NCBI GenBank assembly: GCA_024404975.1
Contig: JAKSPH010000004.1
Span: forward strand, 1-40,483
Direction: 5' to 3'
Source of the DNA: Clostridia bacterium
GTDB taxonomy: Bacteria > Bacillota > Clostridia > Oscillospirales > CAG-272
Length of the DNA: 40,483 nucleotides
Positions 16,112 to 25,136 of this stretch are shown here, piece by piece. Each line of letters opens with the position of its first letter. The first letter of the stretch is position 1. Below the pieces are notes generated by a model, which saw only the letters and a program-made list of their open reading frames with translations, was not told the origin of the DNA and did no database searches. The translations under genes were made by a program, and so were the position numbers.

Positions 16112-19100
16112 TCAGTCTGCATCGGAAATTGTGAGAGTGGCGGTTACACCGATACTGTTGTCCGCAATTCCGGACAGGGAGGAGAGATCTGCGGCACTGC
16201 CGGAGATCGCAACGTCCGTGGCGGCAAGTTCGATGGCGAAGAGGTAATCACCGGTCGTGCCGTTGTCGGTCTGTGCAAGCAGGGTTACGTCGTATCCTTC
16301 GAGGTAAGCCGCAGCATCGTCGAGCGATGCGATATGCTCACCATAAGCGACGTCAAGACGGTTTCCGGCACTGTCCGTTTTTCCGGTTTCGGAATGAAGT
16401 CCGAGGATCACGGCATCGGCATCGGGGAAGGTTTCGGCAATACTGTTGACCGCCGCGGTCAGGTTTTTCTTGATATTCGTGTCGTCAAGTTTTGTGTTGT
16501 TTCCGAAGTAAACCGAGGCGAAGACGATCTTCTTTCCCGAATCCTTATGAATAAGGGAAACGGCAAGCATTCCGGCATCGGTGCTGGAAAGTACGATGGT
16601 GGAATAAGTCGTGCAGGTCGAGTCGTATTCGTATTTCTCCGTGTTGTAGAACACGTTGAATCCCATACCGCCGGTACCGTTTCTCGTCGTGGTAAAGGAG
16701 AGCAGTTCCCATCCTGTGATCGAAGCGGGGAGTGTTCTCGCTCGTGCGCCCTCATAGAGGATCACATCAGTCGAAGACATTGTGGAAACCAACGTTTCGA
16801 GCGAGGCTCCGGGAATACAATACTTTGCGTCGCCCGTAGCGGCGTTTGTGGCACTTGCCTGTTTGAGTTTGATCTGTGCCACGTTGATTTCGAGAGGGCC
16901 GGCGACGGTCGCTTTATAAACGGCATTGACAGAGAAATCGGAAGTTACGTTTTCGATACTCTTATCCCAACCGGTGAAGCGGTAACCCTCTTTGACGGGT
17001 GCCGCGGGAGCAACGGCGGTCTGTCCCGCTTTGGTGGGAACGGCGGCGATCAGTACGCTGTCGGCGTAGAAGGAAACCGTGAAGGCAGGAGAGTAAACGG
17101 CTTTGACCGTCATATCCGAAGTAACGGAGGAGAAGTCCGCATCCCAATTTTCAAAGAAGAATCCGGAAATCAGGGGAGCGTCCGGAGCTGTTGCGGCTTT
17201 GCCTTCATTGACACGGACGGTCGCGATCACCGCGTCGTCTTTTCCTTTGAAGGTGACGGTGTAAACGTTCACGCTGTTGTAAAGCGCCTGAATCACGGTG
17301 TCGGAAGTGATGGCGGTGAGAGATTCGCTCCAACCGCTGAACTCGAAGCCTTCGTATACGGGAGGTTCGGGCGCGGTAACGGACAGACCGTTTCCGATCT
17401 TCTTCTCGGTGAGAACGTTGCCGTCTTTATCCTTGAACGTAACGGTGTAGATCGGGAAGTGTGCGGAGAAGAGTTTTCCGTCTACGAGCGCCCATGCGGC
17501 ATAACCGTTTTTGCTTGCCGCGGTGTTGAGCGCGGTCAGAGCCTCCGCGGGATCCGTGATCGGCGTATTCGTGCCGACCGTCGTTCCGTTCTTGGTGATC
17601 GCAACGGGAAGAGTGGGATTGTGCGTGGGATTGTAATAGTTGTTTTCGGGTCTGGGATCGTTACCGCCCTTATCGACGTAACCGACGATCAGACCGACAC
17701 ATTCGGCATCGGCGGGCGTATGAATGATCGCATCCGCGTAGCAGTACGAGATCTTCGCGTTTCTGTTGACGTGGGAAGCGCCGGAAATACCGCCGACGTT
17801 TTCGGTGCCGGTGATCTCGCCGATGAAGGAGCAGTTGGTGATGGAAGCGAAACGGTTTCCGGAGTTGGAAGTACTGTCTCCGGCGATACCGCCGACGTAT
17901 TCCGTACCGCGCACCGTACCGTTGGCGTAGCAGTTGAGAAGTTTGTAACCGCCCGCACCGCCGACGATACCGCCGACGTCACTGCCGCCGATGGCGCCTT
18001 CGGGAACACGGGAGATCACGTTGCCGGAGAATACGGCGTTGTTGATCTCGGTGGTCGCGTCGTTTCCGGCACTGGAGTAACCGAGAATACCGCCGGTGTA
18101 CATACCGAGGTGGTTTCCGGATTCATCGCCGCGGTTGTAGGGAGAATACTTGGTTCCGCCGACGGAGAGGACGTTGCCGTTCACGGAAACGTTGGTGATC
18201 AGAGTTCCGATGGCTTCACCGATGATACCGCCGGTGTAGCAACCGGAGTTCTCGTTGCCGTCGCGGGCGATATTGTTGACGTCGCCGATGAAGGATACGT
18301 TGTCAATCGTGCAGTTCTTCGTTTGACCGACGATACCGCCGACACGTTTGATACCGTAAACGTTGCCTTTGACGGTAAGATTGCGGATGGTCGCGTTTTC
18401 CGCGTAGCCGAACAGACCGGCGTTGCACATCACGCGTTCCACAAACAGACCGCTGACGGTGTGTCCCTGTCCGTCGAAGGTTCCCATGAAGGGATGGAAG
18501 TAGTAGTTTGCGGAGGATTTTTCATAGCGGAGTTCCCAACCGATGGGATCGAAGTTCGGGATTCCCGACATATCGAGGTCGCAGGTAAGAATGAAAGTCA
18601 GTCCTTCGCAGGTGTGGAGTTTGTTGACGTACTCGGAGAGCAGGCAGAGTTCCTTGGGGGTGGAGATCGTGATGACCTTTGCCGCCGTGGGCATTACGGT
18701 GCCTGCGGCGATCTCGGTCATCGTGTACTGTTCCTGCGCGTCAAACTGATGAGTGACGGGGACGGCAACGACTTCTCCCTCTCCGACGAAAGCGGTGACG
18801 GAGAGTGTCGTAACACCCGCTTCCGAGGTCAGAGCGGTTTTCAGTACTTTACCGTTCTGCGTTGCGTAGGGGAACGCGAAGGTGTCTTTGTTGACGGTGA
18901 ATTTCACGGTCATGGGTTCGCCGATCGCTCCGGCGGCATCCGCGGGAGTGAAAGCGATACGGTCTGCGCTCGCGGAAATACCGCTGACGGTACTTCTGCA
19001 TACCGTAACTTCGCCGGCATCGGGAACGGCATCCACGAAGAGATAGACGAAACCGCCTTTGTTGACGACTTTCGCGTCGATCTCCTTGCCGTTCTGATAA

Positions 19101-21334
19101 GCGCGAACGGCGGTCCACGTGTCGTCGGCGAGGATCTTGACGGTCAAAGGACAGTCATAGAGTGCGTCGTTCATGCGGTCGGTCAGCGTGAAGGTGATTC
19201 TGTTTTCCGTTGCGGAAGTAACGTCCAGCGTTGCCGTATCGCGTTCCTGTCCGTACTGTGCCGCTTTGACGAAGGTGGTGGACCAGACGGTGTCACTGTT
19301 ATCGTGAAGGATGGAGAACAGGTTTCCGAGTTTGTCATAATCACCGCCCATGGAGTGATAGTGAACGCTCAGCCACTGACCTTCCATGTGGGTGAAGGTC
19401 TGTGCGGCATCGGAGGGGAATCCGCTGTAAGAACCCGTGCAGTTATAATCTACGGTAGCGATATCGTTGATGTATCCGCCGGTTCCGCGTCCGCCGATGT
19501 AAATCAGAGAGGAGATGTCGCGTCTGTTGAATCCGCAGGGATAACCGATGATGCGGGAAGGTGCGGCGCCTGCCGCGGTGATGTCTTTCGCACCGAGATA
19601 GAAGTCCATCCATACGAATGCCGTTCCGGGCGAGGACTGATACTCGTCGCTGGAAACGTGATAGTGTCCGTGGGACTGTACCGTCTGACCGCTCAGCACC
19701 TGCTCGTGCCAGGTAACGCCGGTTTCAAGGTAGGTTCTCGTGGGTGCCATGAAGGTGACCGGCACGCCGTAAGTCGCAGAGAGGGTATTCCAATTTGCGA
19801 AATCGGACATCAGGTTATCGTCGCAGGTCATGGTGAACACGCCGGTTCTGTCGCCCTGGAAGAGGGCAATGTTCGCGGAACCGTATTCCCCTGCGGGGAG
19901 CGACGTGTAATCCGAAAGCCGGATGCGAGCCGTTTCCGTCTTGGGAAGAGTGATCATCTGATTGGCGGGATCGGCTTCATAGGATTTGACGAAAGAGAAT
20001 TTATCGACAATGCGGACCGTTACCGCTTTGAGGACGTCGCCGTCGGTCACGTTCGCGTCCGTTCCCGTGCCGTGGAGGACGGCATAGATCTTGGTCGCGC
20101 CCAATGCTTTACCCGTGACCGTACCGTTTTCGGAAATCTCCGCAACGGCGGGGTTGAGGGAATGCCAGGTGACGGTGTAACCCTTGGTCGCCAAGGTCCG
20201 GTCGGCGTGGTAGTCATAACCCGAAAGGCGGGTGCAGATATCCATCACGAGGGGCGTGTCGATCCAGGTTTCGAGAACGCCGGGGCTGATATAGAAGTTG
20301 GTCGTCGTTTCGGCGGGTGCTTCTTCTCTGCCGTTCAGTTCACCGTCGAAATCGACGGCACTCTTTCCGTAGAGGCAGGTGGCTTTCGCAAGTTCACGCA
20401 TCGCGGTATTCGCGGATTTCTGCATGGAGTAAACGTAACTGTTTACGGAGTAGGTGCAGGTCGCGAGGACGGTGTCGTTTCTGACAAGGTCGATGACGTA
20501 CACGTTCTCAAAATCTTTTGCCGTAAGGGCATCCGTGGTAACACGGTATTCGCCTTCGGTGATCTTCTCGATCGCGAGATTCTTCTTTTTGCCCTTGACG
20601 TTTGCCGAAACGGTCAGCCCGTCAAGCGAGGACGCGTTGAATCGGAAGGTCAGATAGTTCTTGTCGGCAAAGACGAGGTTCGCGGATGCGAACGCGTACC
20701 CGTCGGCGAAACTCTGTGCGGATTTCACCGAATCCTCCGCCGTGAGAATCTCGAAGAGGGAAGCGCTGACGCCGGCGGGGAGTTCCGTTTCGGAAACGAG
20801 CGCGTCCGTCTTATGATCGGTGAAGATCTGCGCCGCGCCGCCGTAGACGAGAATGTCCGCGATCAGCGTTTTGAGTTTTGCCGTTGCCGCTTCGGTGTAG
20901 GAAAGCTCCGCCGCACTTTCGGAAAGAAGCTTCGAGAGGTAACCGGTAACGGTGAAGTTCTCGGTATCCAATACCGTTTCGCCGGAAAGGAGTTCCAGCG
21001 TCAGCGTATCGCCGAGGCATTGAGGAGAACGTCCGTCAAAACGGAAAAGATATTCTCCCGCTCCGAGGGATTCGCCTGTGAGCAGGCGGGGAGATTCTCC
21101 CTCTTTGGTTACTCGGAGTCCGGGATCCGTCACGCCTTCTGCCGTAGCATAGACGTTGACGGTGAAGTCACTGCCGACCGAAAGGCTGACAGTCGACAAT
21201 TCTCCCGAAGCACTGCCCGAAAGCAGCAGGGGAGATCCGCCCTCCGCAGGAATAGCAAATGCCGTTTGTGCCATAGTGGGCAGAAGAAACAGCACCGCGA
21301 GAATCAAAGTGAAAAGCCGGAACGATTTTTTCAT
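16112..21334 (-). CDS. 1740-aa secreted multidomain protein: deacetylase-like, GLUG, InlB repeats, EEP-like tail
   Basis: After a signal peptide (about 1-27) comes the module shared with the downstream protein (about 45-335). A Big_2-type Ig domain follows (near 370-450, ISENGTVTGKALG). Next is a polysaccharide-deacetylase-like domain (about 485-720) with TCDDN near 503 in place of TFDD and SHGHYH near 556, so the Asp and His metal ligands are kept. Then come GLUG-type repeats (about 910-1230; GLFGYAENATI, VGGIVGQT, TGGIIGEA, VGGIAGDS) and three InlB-like repeats (about 1293-1475; FSGW, FENW, FTGW). The last 260 residues resemble a degenerate endonuclease/exonuclease/phosphatase fold. This suggests a surface or matrix enzyme acting on N-acetylated glycans. 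I prefer the ATG at 21334, 8 bases after GGAG; the ATG at 21340 is only 2 bases from it. No LPxTG or membrane anchor is seen. Confidence 0.85.
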   Translation of the reverse strand: MKKSFRLFTLILAVLFLLPTMAQTAFAIPAEGGSPLLLSGSASGELSTVSLSVGSDFTVNVYATAEGVTDPGLRVTKEGESPRLLTGESLGAGEYLFRFDGRSPQCLGDTLTLELLSGETVLDTENFTVTGYLSKLLSESAAELSYTEAATAKLKTLIADILVYGGAAQIFTDHKTDALVSETELPAGVSASLFEILTAEDSVKSAQSFADGYAFASANLVFADKNYLTFRFNASSLDGLTVSANVKGKKKNLAIEKITEGEYRVTTDALTAKDFENVYVIDLVRNDTVLATCTYSVNSYVYSMQKSANTAMRELAKATCLYGKSAVDFDGELNGREEAPAETTTNFYISPGVLETWIDTPLVMDICTRLSGYDYHADRTLATKGYTVTWHSLNPAVAEISENGTVTGKALGATKIYAVLHGTGTDANVTDGDVLKAVTVRIVDKFSFVKSYEADPANQMITLPKTETARIRLSDYTSLPAGEYGSANIALFQGDRTGVFTMTCDDNLMSDFANWNTLSATYGVPVTFMAPTRTYLETGVTWHEQVLSGQTVQSHGHYHVSSDEYQSSPGTAFVWMDFYLGAKDITAAGAAPSRIIGYPCGFNRRDISSLIYIGGRGTGGYINDIATVDYNCTGSYSGFPSDAAQTFTHMEGQWLSVHYHSMGGDYDKLGNLFSILHDNSDTVWSTTFVKAAQYGQERDTATLDVTSATENRITFTLTDRMNDALYDCPLTVKILADDTWTAVRAYQNGKEIDAKVVNKGGFVYLFVDAVPDAGEVTVCRSTVSGISASADRIAFTPADAAGAIGEPMTVKFTVNKDTFAFPYATQNGKVLKTALTSEAGVTTLSVTAFVGEGEVVAVPVTHQFDAQEQYTMTEIAAGTVMPTAAKVITISTPKELCLLSEYVNKLHTCEGLTFILTCDLDMSGIPNFDPIGWELRYEKSSANYYFHPFMGTFDGQGHTVSGLFVERVMCNAGLFGYAENATIRNLTVKGNVYGIKRVGGIVGQTKNCTIDNVSFIGDVNNIARDGNENSGCYTGGIIGEAIGTLITNVSVNGNVLSVGGTKYSPYNRGDESGNHLGMYTGGILGYSSAGNDATTEINNAVFSGNVISRVPEGAIGGSDVGGIVGGAGGYKLLNCYANGTVRGTEYVGGIAGDSTSNSGNRFASITNCSFIGEITGTENVGGISGASHVNRNAKISYCYADAIIHTPADAECVGLIVGYVDKGGNDPRPENNYYNPTHNPTLPVAITKNGTTVGTNTPITDPAEALTALNTAASKNGYAAWALVDGKLFSAHFPIYTVTFKDKDGNVLTEKKIGNGLSVTAPEPPVYEGFEFSGWSESLTAITSDTVIQALYNSVNVYTVTFKGKDDAVIATVRVNEGKAATAPDAPLISGFFFENWDADFSSVTSDMTVKAVYSPAFTVSFYADSVLIAAVPTKAGQTAVAPAAPVKEGYRFTGWDKSIENVTSDFSVNAVYKATVAGPLEINVAQIKLKQASATNAATGDAKYCIPGASLETLVSTMSSTDVILYEGARARTLPASITGWELLSFTTTRNGTGGMGFNVFYNTEKYEYDSTCTTYSTIVLSSTDAGMLAVSLIHKDSGKKIVFASVYFGNNTKLDDTNIKKNLTAAVNSIAETFPDADAVILGLHSETGKTDSAGNRLDVAYGEHIASLDDAAAYLEGYDVTLLAQTDNGTTGDYLFAIELAATDVAISGSAADLSSLSGIADNSIGVTATLTISDAD
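16915..17455 (-). repeat. Three tandem InlB-type (Listeria-Bacteroides) repeats
   Basis: Three consecutive units of about 60 residues each begin with YTVTFK, YTVTFK or FTVSFY. Each carries a central APxAPxxxGFxFxxW-like core (EGFEFSGW, SGFFFENW, EGYRFTGW) and ends in a xVxALY/AVY strand. These are extracellular spacer or adhesion repeats of Gram-positive surface proteins. The three copies have diverged, so this is an old duplication and not a recombination hot spot at DNA level. Confidence 0.8.
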
Positions 21335-21371
21335 AAGCATTTCTCCATAGATATTTTATGAAATCAAGTTC

Positions 21372-21400
21372 ATTATAACATAGCGCATAAATGAAATAAA
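21372..21400 (-). promoter_or_regulatory. Extended -10 promoter of the 1740-aa protein operon
   Basis: On the minus strand, TATAAT (21372-21377) is preceded by TGT, making TGTTATAAT, an extended -10 site. A weak TTTATT -35 lies 17 bp upstream. It sits 38 bases before the start codon at 21334. The flanking 21401-21491 holds no gene. Confidence 0.65.
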
Positions 21401-21491
21401 TGGAGAAAATAAAGCAGGGTTTAGACAAAATAAAGATTTTTCCGTTTTTGCTTCTGCGGACACACGTTCCCCGCTTTCATTTTTCAAAGAC

Positions 21492-21538
21492 AAAAAAACG
21501 CCGAAAAAGGCGAAAACCTCTTTCGGCGGGTGTAACTT
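21492..21538 (-). terminator. Terminator of the six-gene surface/ABC operon
   Basis: On the minus strand, CGCCGAAA (21531-21538) pairs with TTTCGGCG (21499-21506), followed by seven T (21492-21498). It lies just after the GNAT gene stop codon at 21561. Confidence 0.8.
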
Positions 21539-21560
21539 TGAATGATTCGGATAAAACGGA

Positions 21561-22199
21561 TCAGCGGGACACGGCGGATGCCCACGCGAAGGCGGGGGCG
21601 GGAGCGGAATCCGCGGTAGTCTGCGGACGTTTCAGGAAGAACTGGTCGATGCCGCTCCACTCGGTGTGCAGGAGGATCTCCGCGCCGGACATACGGTACA
21701 GACGCGCGTTGATCGGCGAGTGGGTTTCGGCGTAGATCGGCGAGCCGTCGTCGAGCTGACGAAGCAGGTCAAAGAAGATGCCGGTACTGCGGCAGTCTTT
21801 TCTGACGCAGACCGCTTTGATGTAAACGTCTTTTTCGGGATCGTAAAAGTTCTTGCGGTGGGATTCCTCAAAAGCGGAAAAGTCGTTAACTTTCCGAAGG
21901 ACCGAGAGCCGGATGTGAAAGAGAAAACCGAAGAAGAATCGAGGGTTCAGGATCAGACCGAGAGTGGAATGTTCGCGGTCGCCGGGACGCATCACACTGA
22001 TGATCGCCTCACCGTTTTCGGTGACGTAGGTGTAACGGAGCCGGGCATAGAGGCGGAACCAGAAGAAATAGAAGATCTGACGTTCCTTCATTTTATCGTT
22101 TGGAAAAAATGCGTGATAGATCGGGTAGTCACGGAAGCATTCCGCCATAGTCTCGGCGGCGGCGCGGACTTCCCGTTTGGTGATTTTGCGTAACTTCAT
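21561..22199 (-). CDS. GNAT-family N-acetyltransferase-like protein
   Basis: 212 aa. The N-terminus (KREVRAAAETMAECFRDYPIYHAFFPND) has the opening helix pattern of GNAT proteins of the type with a DPL/DYP motif. A central strand YIKAVCVRKDCRSTGIF is the likely motif-A region, with V-R-x-x-x-R-x-x-G in place of the canonical Q/R-x-x-G-x-G/A. The second glycine is not conserved, so acetyl-CoA binding is probable but not certain. The C-terminal segment is long and Ala/Pro-rich. I chose the ATG at 22199, 7 bases after CGGAG; an in-frame ATG at 22238 lies inside the upstream permease gene without a site. It is the last gene of the operon, 16 bases after the permease. Target unknown; acylation of a surface component or of the exported product is speculative. 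Confidence 0.75.
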   Translation of the reverse strand: MKLRKITKREVRAAAETMAECFRDYPIYHAFFPNDKMKERQIFYFFWFRLYARLRYTYVTENGEAIISVMRPGDREHSTLGLILNPRFFFGFLFHIRLSVLRKVNDFSAFEESHRKNFYDPEKDVYIKAVCVRKDCRSTGIFFDLLRQLDDGSPIYAETHSPINARLYRMSGAEILLHTEWSGIDQFFLKRPQTTADSAPAPAFAWASAVSR

Positions 22200-22215
22200 A
22201 GATTCTCCGTAAGGT

Positions 22216-24489
22216 TTATAGCAAGAGATACAGTTCAACGCCGAAGGTCAGGAGTCCCTCGCGCATCGTCGCAAGAGTGAGGGCGCAGAGCGGGATTCCG
22301 ATCACGGCAATGAAACAAAACGTGAATACAAGTTCAGTCGCAAGCATGGTGCGAAGTTTCTTTTTGCTCATACCCGCAACGGTGTAAAGCCCGAATTCCT
22401 CCCTGCGGGAACGGTAACTTTCGACAAGGTTATCCGAAACGCCGATGAGGGAGAACAGGAGCAGCAGTACGGCAACGATCCTGCTGAAATAGATGTAGAT
22501 CATATTGTAGCCGATAAAACGGTCGATCGCGGCGGTGGCGGGCAAAACGCTGACGGTTTCCGCCGCAAGCGTTTCGGTGACGGCGGCGTACAGGTCGCTT
22601 TGGCTCACGCCGTCTGCCGCTTTGATGAGATAGGAATCGTAGGAGATGTCGAACACGTCCGGATCGAAGACCATAAAGAAGATATTGCTGTTCAGCACCT
22701 CGCGCACGGTGACTTCTTTCGTCACGGAACCGAAGGTGACCGTCACGCGGTCGCCTTTCCGCAGACTGAACTTGCAGGCGTAGGCGTAGGACGTTACGAT
22801 CTCGTCGCCTTGGGGGAGGGCAACGCCCTTCATATCGTTCACGGTGTCGGAGGACGAGAACGCCCAACCGGAAACGACGGTGTTCCTGCTCTTGCTTTGC
22901 AGATGACCTTCAACGAACGCGGAGCCGTAGATGGCGCCAATTTCGGGGACGCCGGCGAGAGTTTCCGTCACGCGGGCGGTACCGCCGGTGAGGGTGTAAT
23001 CCGCGTCGAGCACTTTCGGTGCCTCACGGTTCACGAAATTGCCGGAAATGCAAGTGGCGGTGAACGTCGAGAAGAGAACGACGGTGAGCAGGGAGAGCAG
23101 ACGAACCGTGTTCGACAGTGCCGGTACGCGGCAGGCGTTCTTCAATGCGACGGCACCCGGCACGGATTTTGCTTTCTTTGAAAGTTTCGCGGCGATGAAG
23201 CAAAAGATACGCGGCGCATAACTTGCGATCAGCAAGAACATTGTCAGCATCACGATGATCATCACCGTGAATTTCTTTCCGCCGCCGATGAGGAGCATTT
23301 CGGCAAACGTGAGCGCAAGGAACGCAGGGAGGATAACCCGTGCCGCGGCGGGAAGGCGGAACCTGCCCTCACGCTTCTTCTGACGGATGCGGAAGATCAC
23401 GGGCGTGACCGCCGCGACGGAAAGCACGATCGCCGCGCTCAGAAGGAGGGACAGGGCGTTCGGCGCATAGGTAACGTAGGTAAAGCCGATCGCCTTGACC
23501 GTCGCTCTGCCGACGATGCCGGAAATGGCAATGCCGATACCTGCCGAAACGGCGGTGTAGAGAGCGATCTCCGCGATCTGAAAGAGGAGCATTTTTCTTT
23601 CGGTGACACCGCAGGTCGAGAAGAGCATCGCGCTCTCCGCACGGTCTTTCGCCATGCACGAAACACAGCAGGACGCCACCGAGAAGGAGGCGACGGCAGT
23701 CATCAGAACGATCAGAATTACGATCGCCTGCAAGGCGACGACGATGCCGGAAGTTTCCGTGTTGTCGACGGCGGTGATATTGTCATTCGGAAAAGCGGCG
23801 CGCAGAGCCGCGACGGCGGATTCTCTGTCCGTATCTTCCGAAAGGCGGATATGCAGTGTTCCTCCGGGGGCAAAGGTAGAGCCGAGAATGGTGGATACCG
23901 TCGGATCGTCAATGAGGATCCCGACCGCGCCGGTCACGTCGACCATAACGTCTGCCGAGCCGAGGAATGGGTAAGGAGAGATCCCCGCAACTTCGTAAGT
24001 AACCGTTTTGCCGAATACTTCGAGTGAGAAGGAGTCGCCCAAGGCGAGGTTCTGCCCGTCGGCGAAGGATCTTGTGATGAACGCAACCTTTGCGATCTCG
24101 CCGCGAGAGATCCCGCGGGAGGTTTCGAAACGGATGTCAAACACGTCACCGACCGTGGAGAACGGCACGGCAACTCCGCTGACCAGCGCCCCGTCTTTGA
24201 GGTACGGCATCGTGAAAGAGCTTGTCACCGTGATGCCGTCAAGCACCGCTTCGGCGTCCTCTGCGAAAAGAAATCGGGAGGAGGAGCCGGCGCCTGTCGA
24301 AACCGTAACGTCAGCGTTTCCGTTTTCCTGAGCGATCCTCTCACGCTCCTCCGCTTTCATCATCATACCGGACGAAATGCCGACGTTGAGAAGCGAGAAG
24401 GAAAGCAAGAAGATCAGGATGATCAAAAACGGTTGTGCCGGGGCTTTTCCGACGGTACGGAAAATATGTTTCAGATAAAACTTTCCCAT
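22216..24489 (-). CDS. ABC transporter permease, FtsX/MacB type
   Basis: 757 aa with one N-terminal helix (about 18-40), a large extracytoplasmic domain, then a helix cluster (about 255-365). Two or three further helices (about 385-430) and a second FtsX-like set (about 470-495 and 660-757) follow. This is the double-FtsX architecture of BceB/MacB-like permeases, which carry out mechanotransmission or lipoprotein and peptide export rather than classical transport. The FtsX signature is visible as repeated Ser/Gly-rich helices after extracytoplasmic loops. Its ATG overlaps the stop codon of the ATPase gene by one base (TGATG), so translation is coupled. With the ATPase it would form a complete exporter. 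The lipoproteins encoded upstream are likely partners or clients. Confidence 0.88.
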   Translation of the reverse strand: MGKFYLKHIFRTVGKAPAQPFLIILIFLLSFSLLNVGISSGMMMKAEERERIAQENGNADVTVSTGAGSSSRFLFAEDAEAVLDGITVTSSFTMPYLKDGALVSGVAVPFSTVGDVFDIRFETSRGISRGEIAKVAFITRSFADGQNLALGDSFSLEVFGKTVTYEVAGISPYPFLGSADVMVDVTGAVGILIDDPTVSTILGSTFAPGGTLHIRLSEDTDRESAVAALRAAFPNDNITAVDNTETSGIVVALQAIVILIVLMTAVASFSVASCCVSCMAKDRAESAMLFSTCGVTERKMLLFQIAEIALYTAVSAGIGIAISGIVGRATVKAIGFTYVTYAPNALSLLLSAAIVLSVAAVTPVIFRIRQKKREGRFRLPAAARVILPAFLALTFAEMLLIGGGKKFTVMIIVMLTMFLLIASYAPRIFCFIAAKLSKKAKSVPGAVALKNACRVPALSNTVRLLSLLTVVLFSTFTATCISGNFVNREAPKVLDADYTLTGGTARVTETLAGVPEIGAIYGSAFVEGHLQSKSRNTVVSGWAFSSSDTVNDMKGVALPQGDEIVTSYAYACKFSLRKGDRVTVTFGSVTKEVTVREVLNSNIFFMVFDPDVFDISYDSYLIKAADGVSQSDLYAAVTETLAAETVSVLPATAAIDRFIGYNMIYIYFSRIVAVLLLLFSLIGVSDNLVESYRSRREEFGLYTVAGMSKKKLRTMLATELVFTFCFIAVIGIPLCALTLATMREGLLTFGVELYLLL

Positions 24490-25136
24490 CAGATCGTCCC
24501 GTCTTTGAGTGTGATTTTACGTTTCGCGCAATCGGCGACCGTCGCGCTGTGCGTAACCATTACGATCGTGGTACCGTCCTTCTCATTGACCTCGGAAAGA
24601 ATGTTCATCACACTCTTTTCGTTGGCACTGTCGAGCGCGCCCGTCGGTTCGTCGAGAATGAGGATCGAGGGGGCGTAGGTGAGGGCTCTTGCGATCGCGA
24701 CGCGTTGGCATTGACCGCCGGAAAGTTCGCCGGGGAATTTATCGGCGAGGGCGGCAATGTCGAGTTTTTTCATAAAACGCTCATAGTTCTTTCGCACGGT
24801 TTCCTTATCGCACGAGGAGAGCGACGCGGGTAACATCACGTTATCGCGCACACAGAGCGTCGGTATCAGTTTGAATGACTGAAATACGAATCCGAGGTCA
24901 TTGCACCGCATTTTCGCGGTCTGCTCGTCAGTCAGGGCGTAGATGTCTTTGCCGTTATGCAAAACGGTGCCGCCGTCGGGCGTGAGAAAGCCGCCGATGA
25001 TGTTCAGCAGGGTGCTTTTTCCGCTTCCGCTGCGTCCCATGATCGACACGAATTCACCGTCACCGATCGTGAGCGTGATGCCCTTCAGGACCGGTTCGCC
25101 GTTATAACCCTTCGTAACGCCTTTGACCTCAATCAT
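24489..25136 (-). CDS. ABC transporter ATP-binding protein, MacB/LolD type
   Basis: 215 aa with a complete nucleotide-binding domain: Walker A GRSGSGKST (34-42), Q-loop Q86 in FVFQSF, signature LSGGQ (138-142) followed by CQRVAIARAL, Walker B ILILDEP (158-164), and switch His196. The FVFQSFKLIPTLCVRDNV segment and short length are typical of the LolD/MacB/SalX group that pairs with FtsX-type permeases. I chose the ATG at 25136, preceded by AGAGG; a longer frame to 25196 lies inside the upstream lipoprotein gene. It overlaps that gene by 8 bases and the permease by 1, a sign of a tightly coupled operon. Confidence 0.93.
   Translation of the reverse strand: MIEVKGVTKGYNGEPVLKGITLTIGDGEFVSIMGRSGSGKSTLLNIIGGFLTPDGGTVLHNGKDIYALTDEQTAKMRCNDLGFVFQSFKLIPTLCVRDNVMLPASLSSCDKETVRKNYERFMKKLDIAALADKFPGELSGGQCQRVAIARALTYAPSILILDEPTGALDSANEKSVMNILSEVNEKDGTTIVMVTHSATVADCAKRKITLKDGTI

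Noticed and set aside
16079..21361. A 1760-codon open frame on the plus strand, opposite the 1740-aa secreted protein
   Set aside because: It has no ribosome binding site, no signal peptide and a composition rich in Arg/Gly/Asp/Val typical of the antisense of GC-ending codons. The minus-strand frame has a signal peptide, domains, promoter and ribosome binding site.
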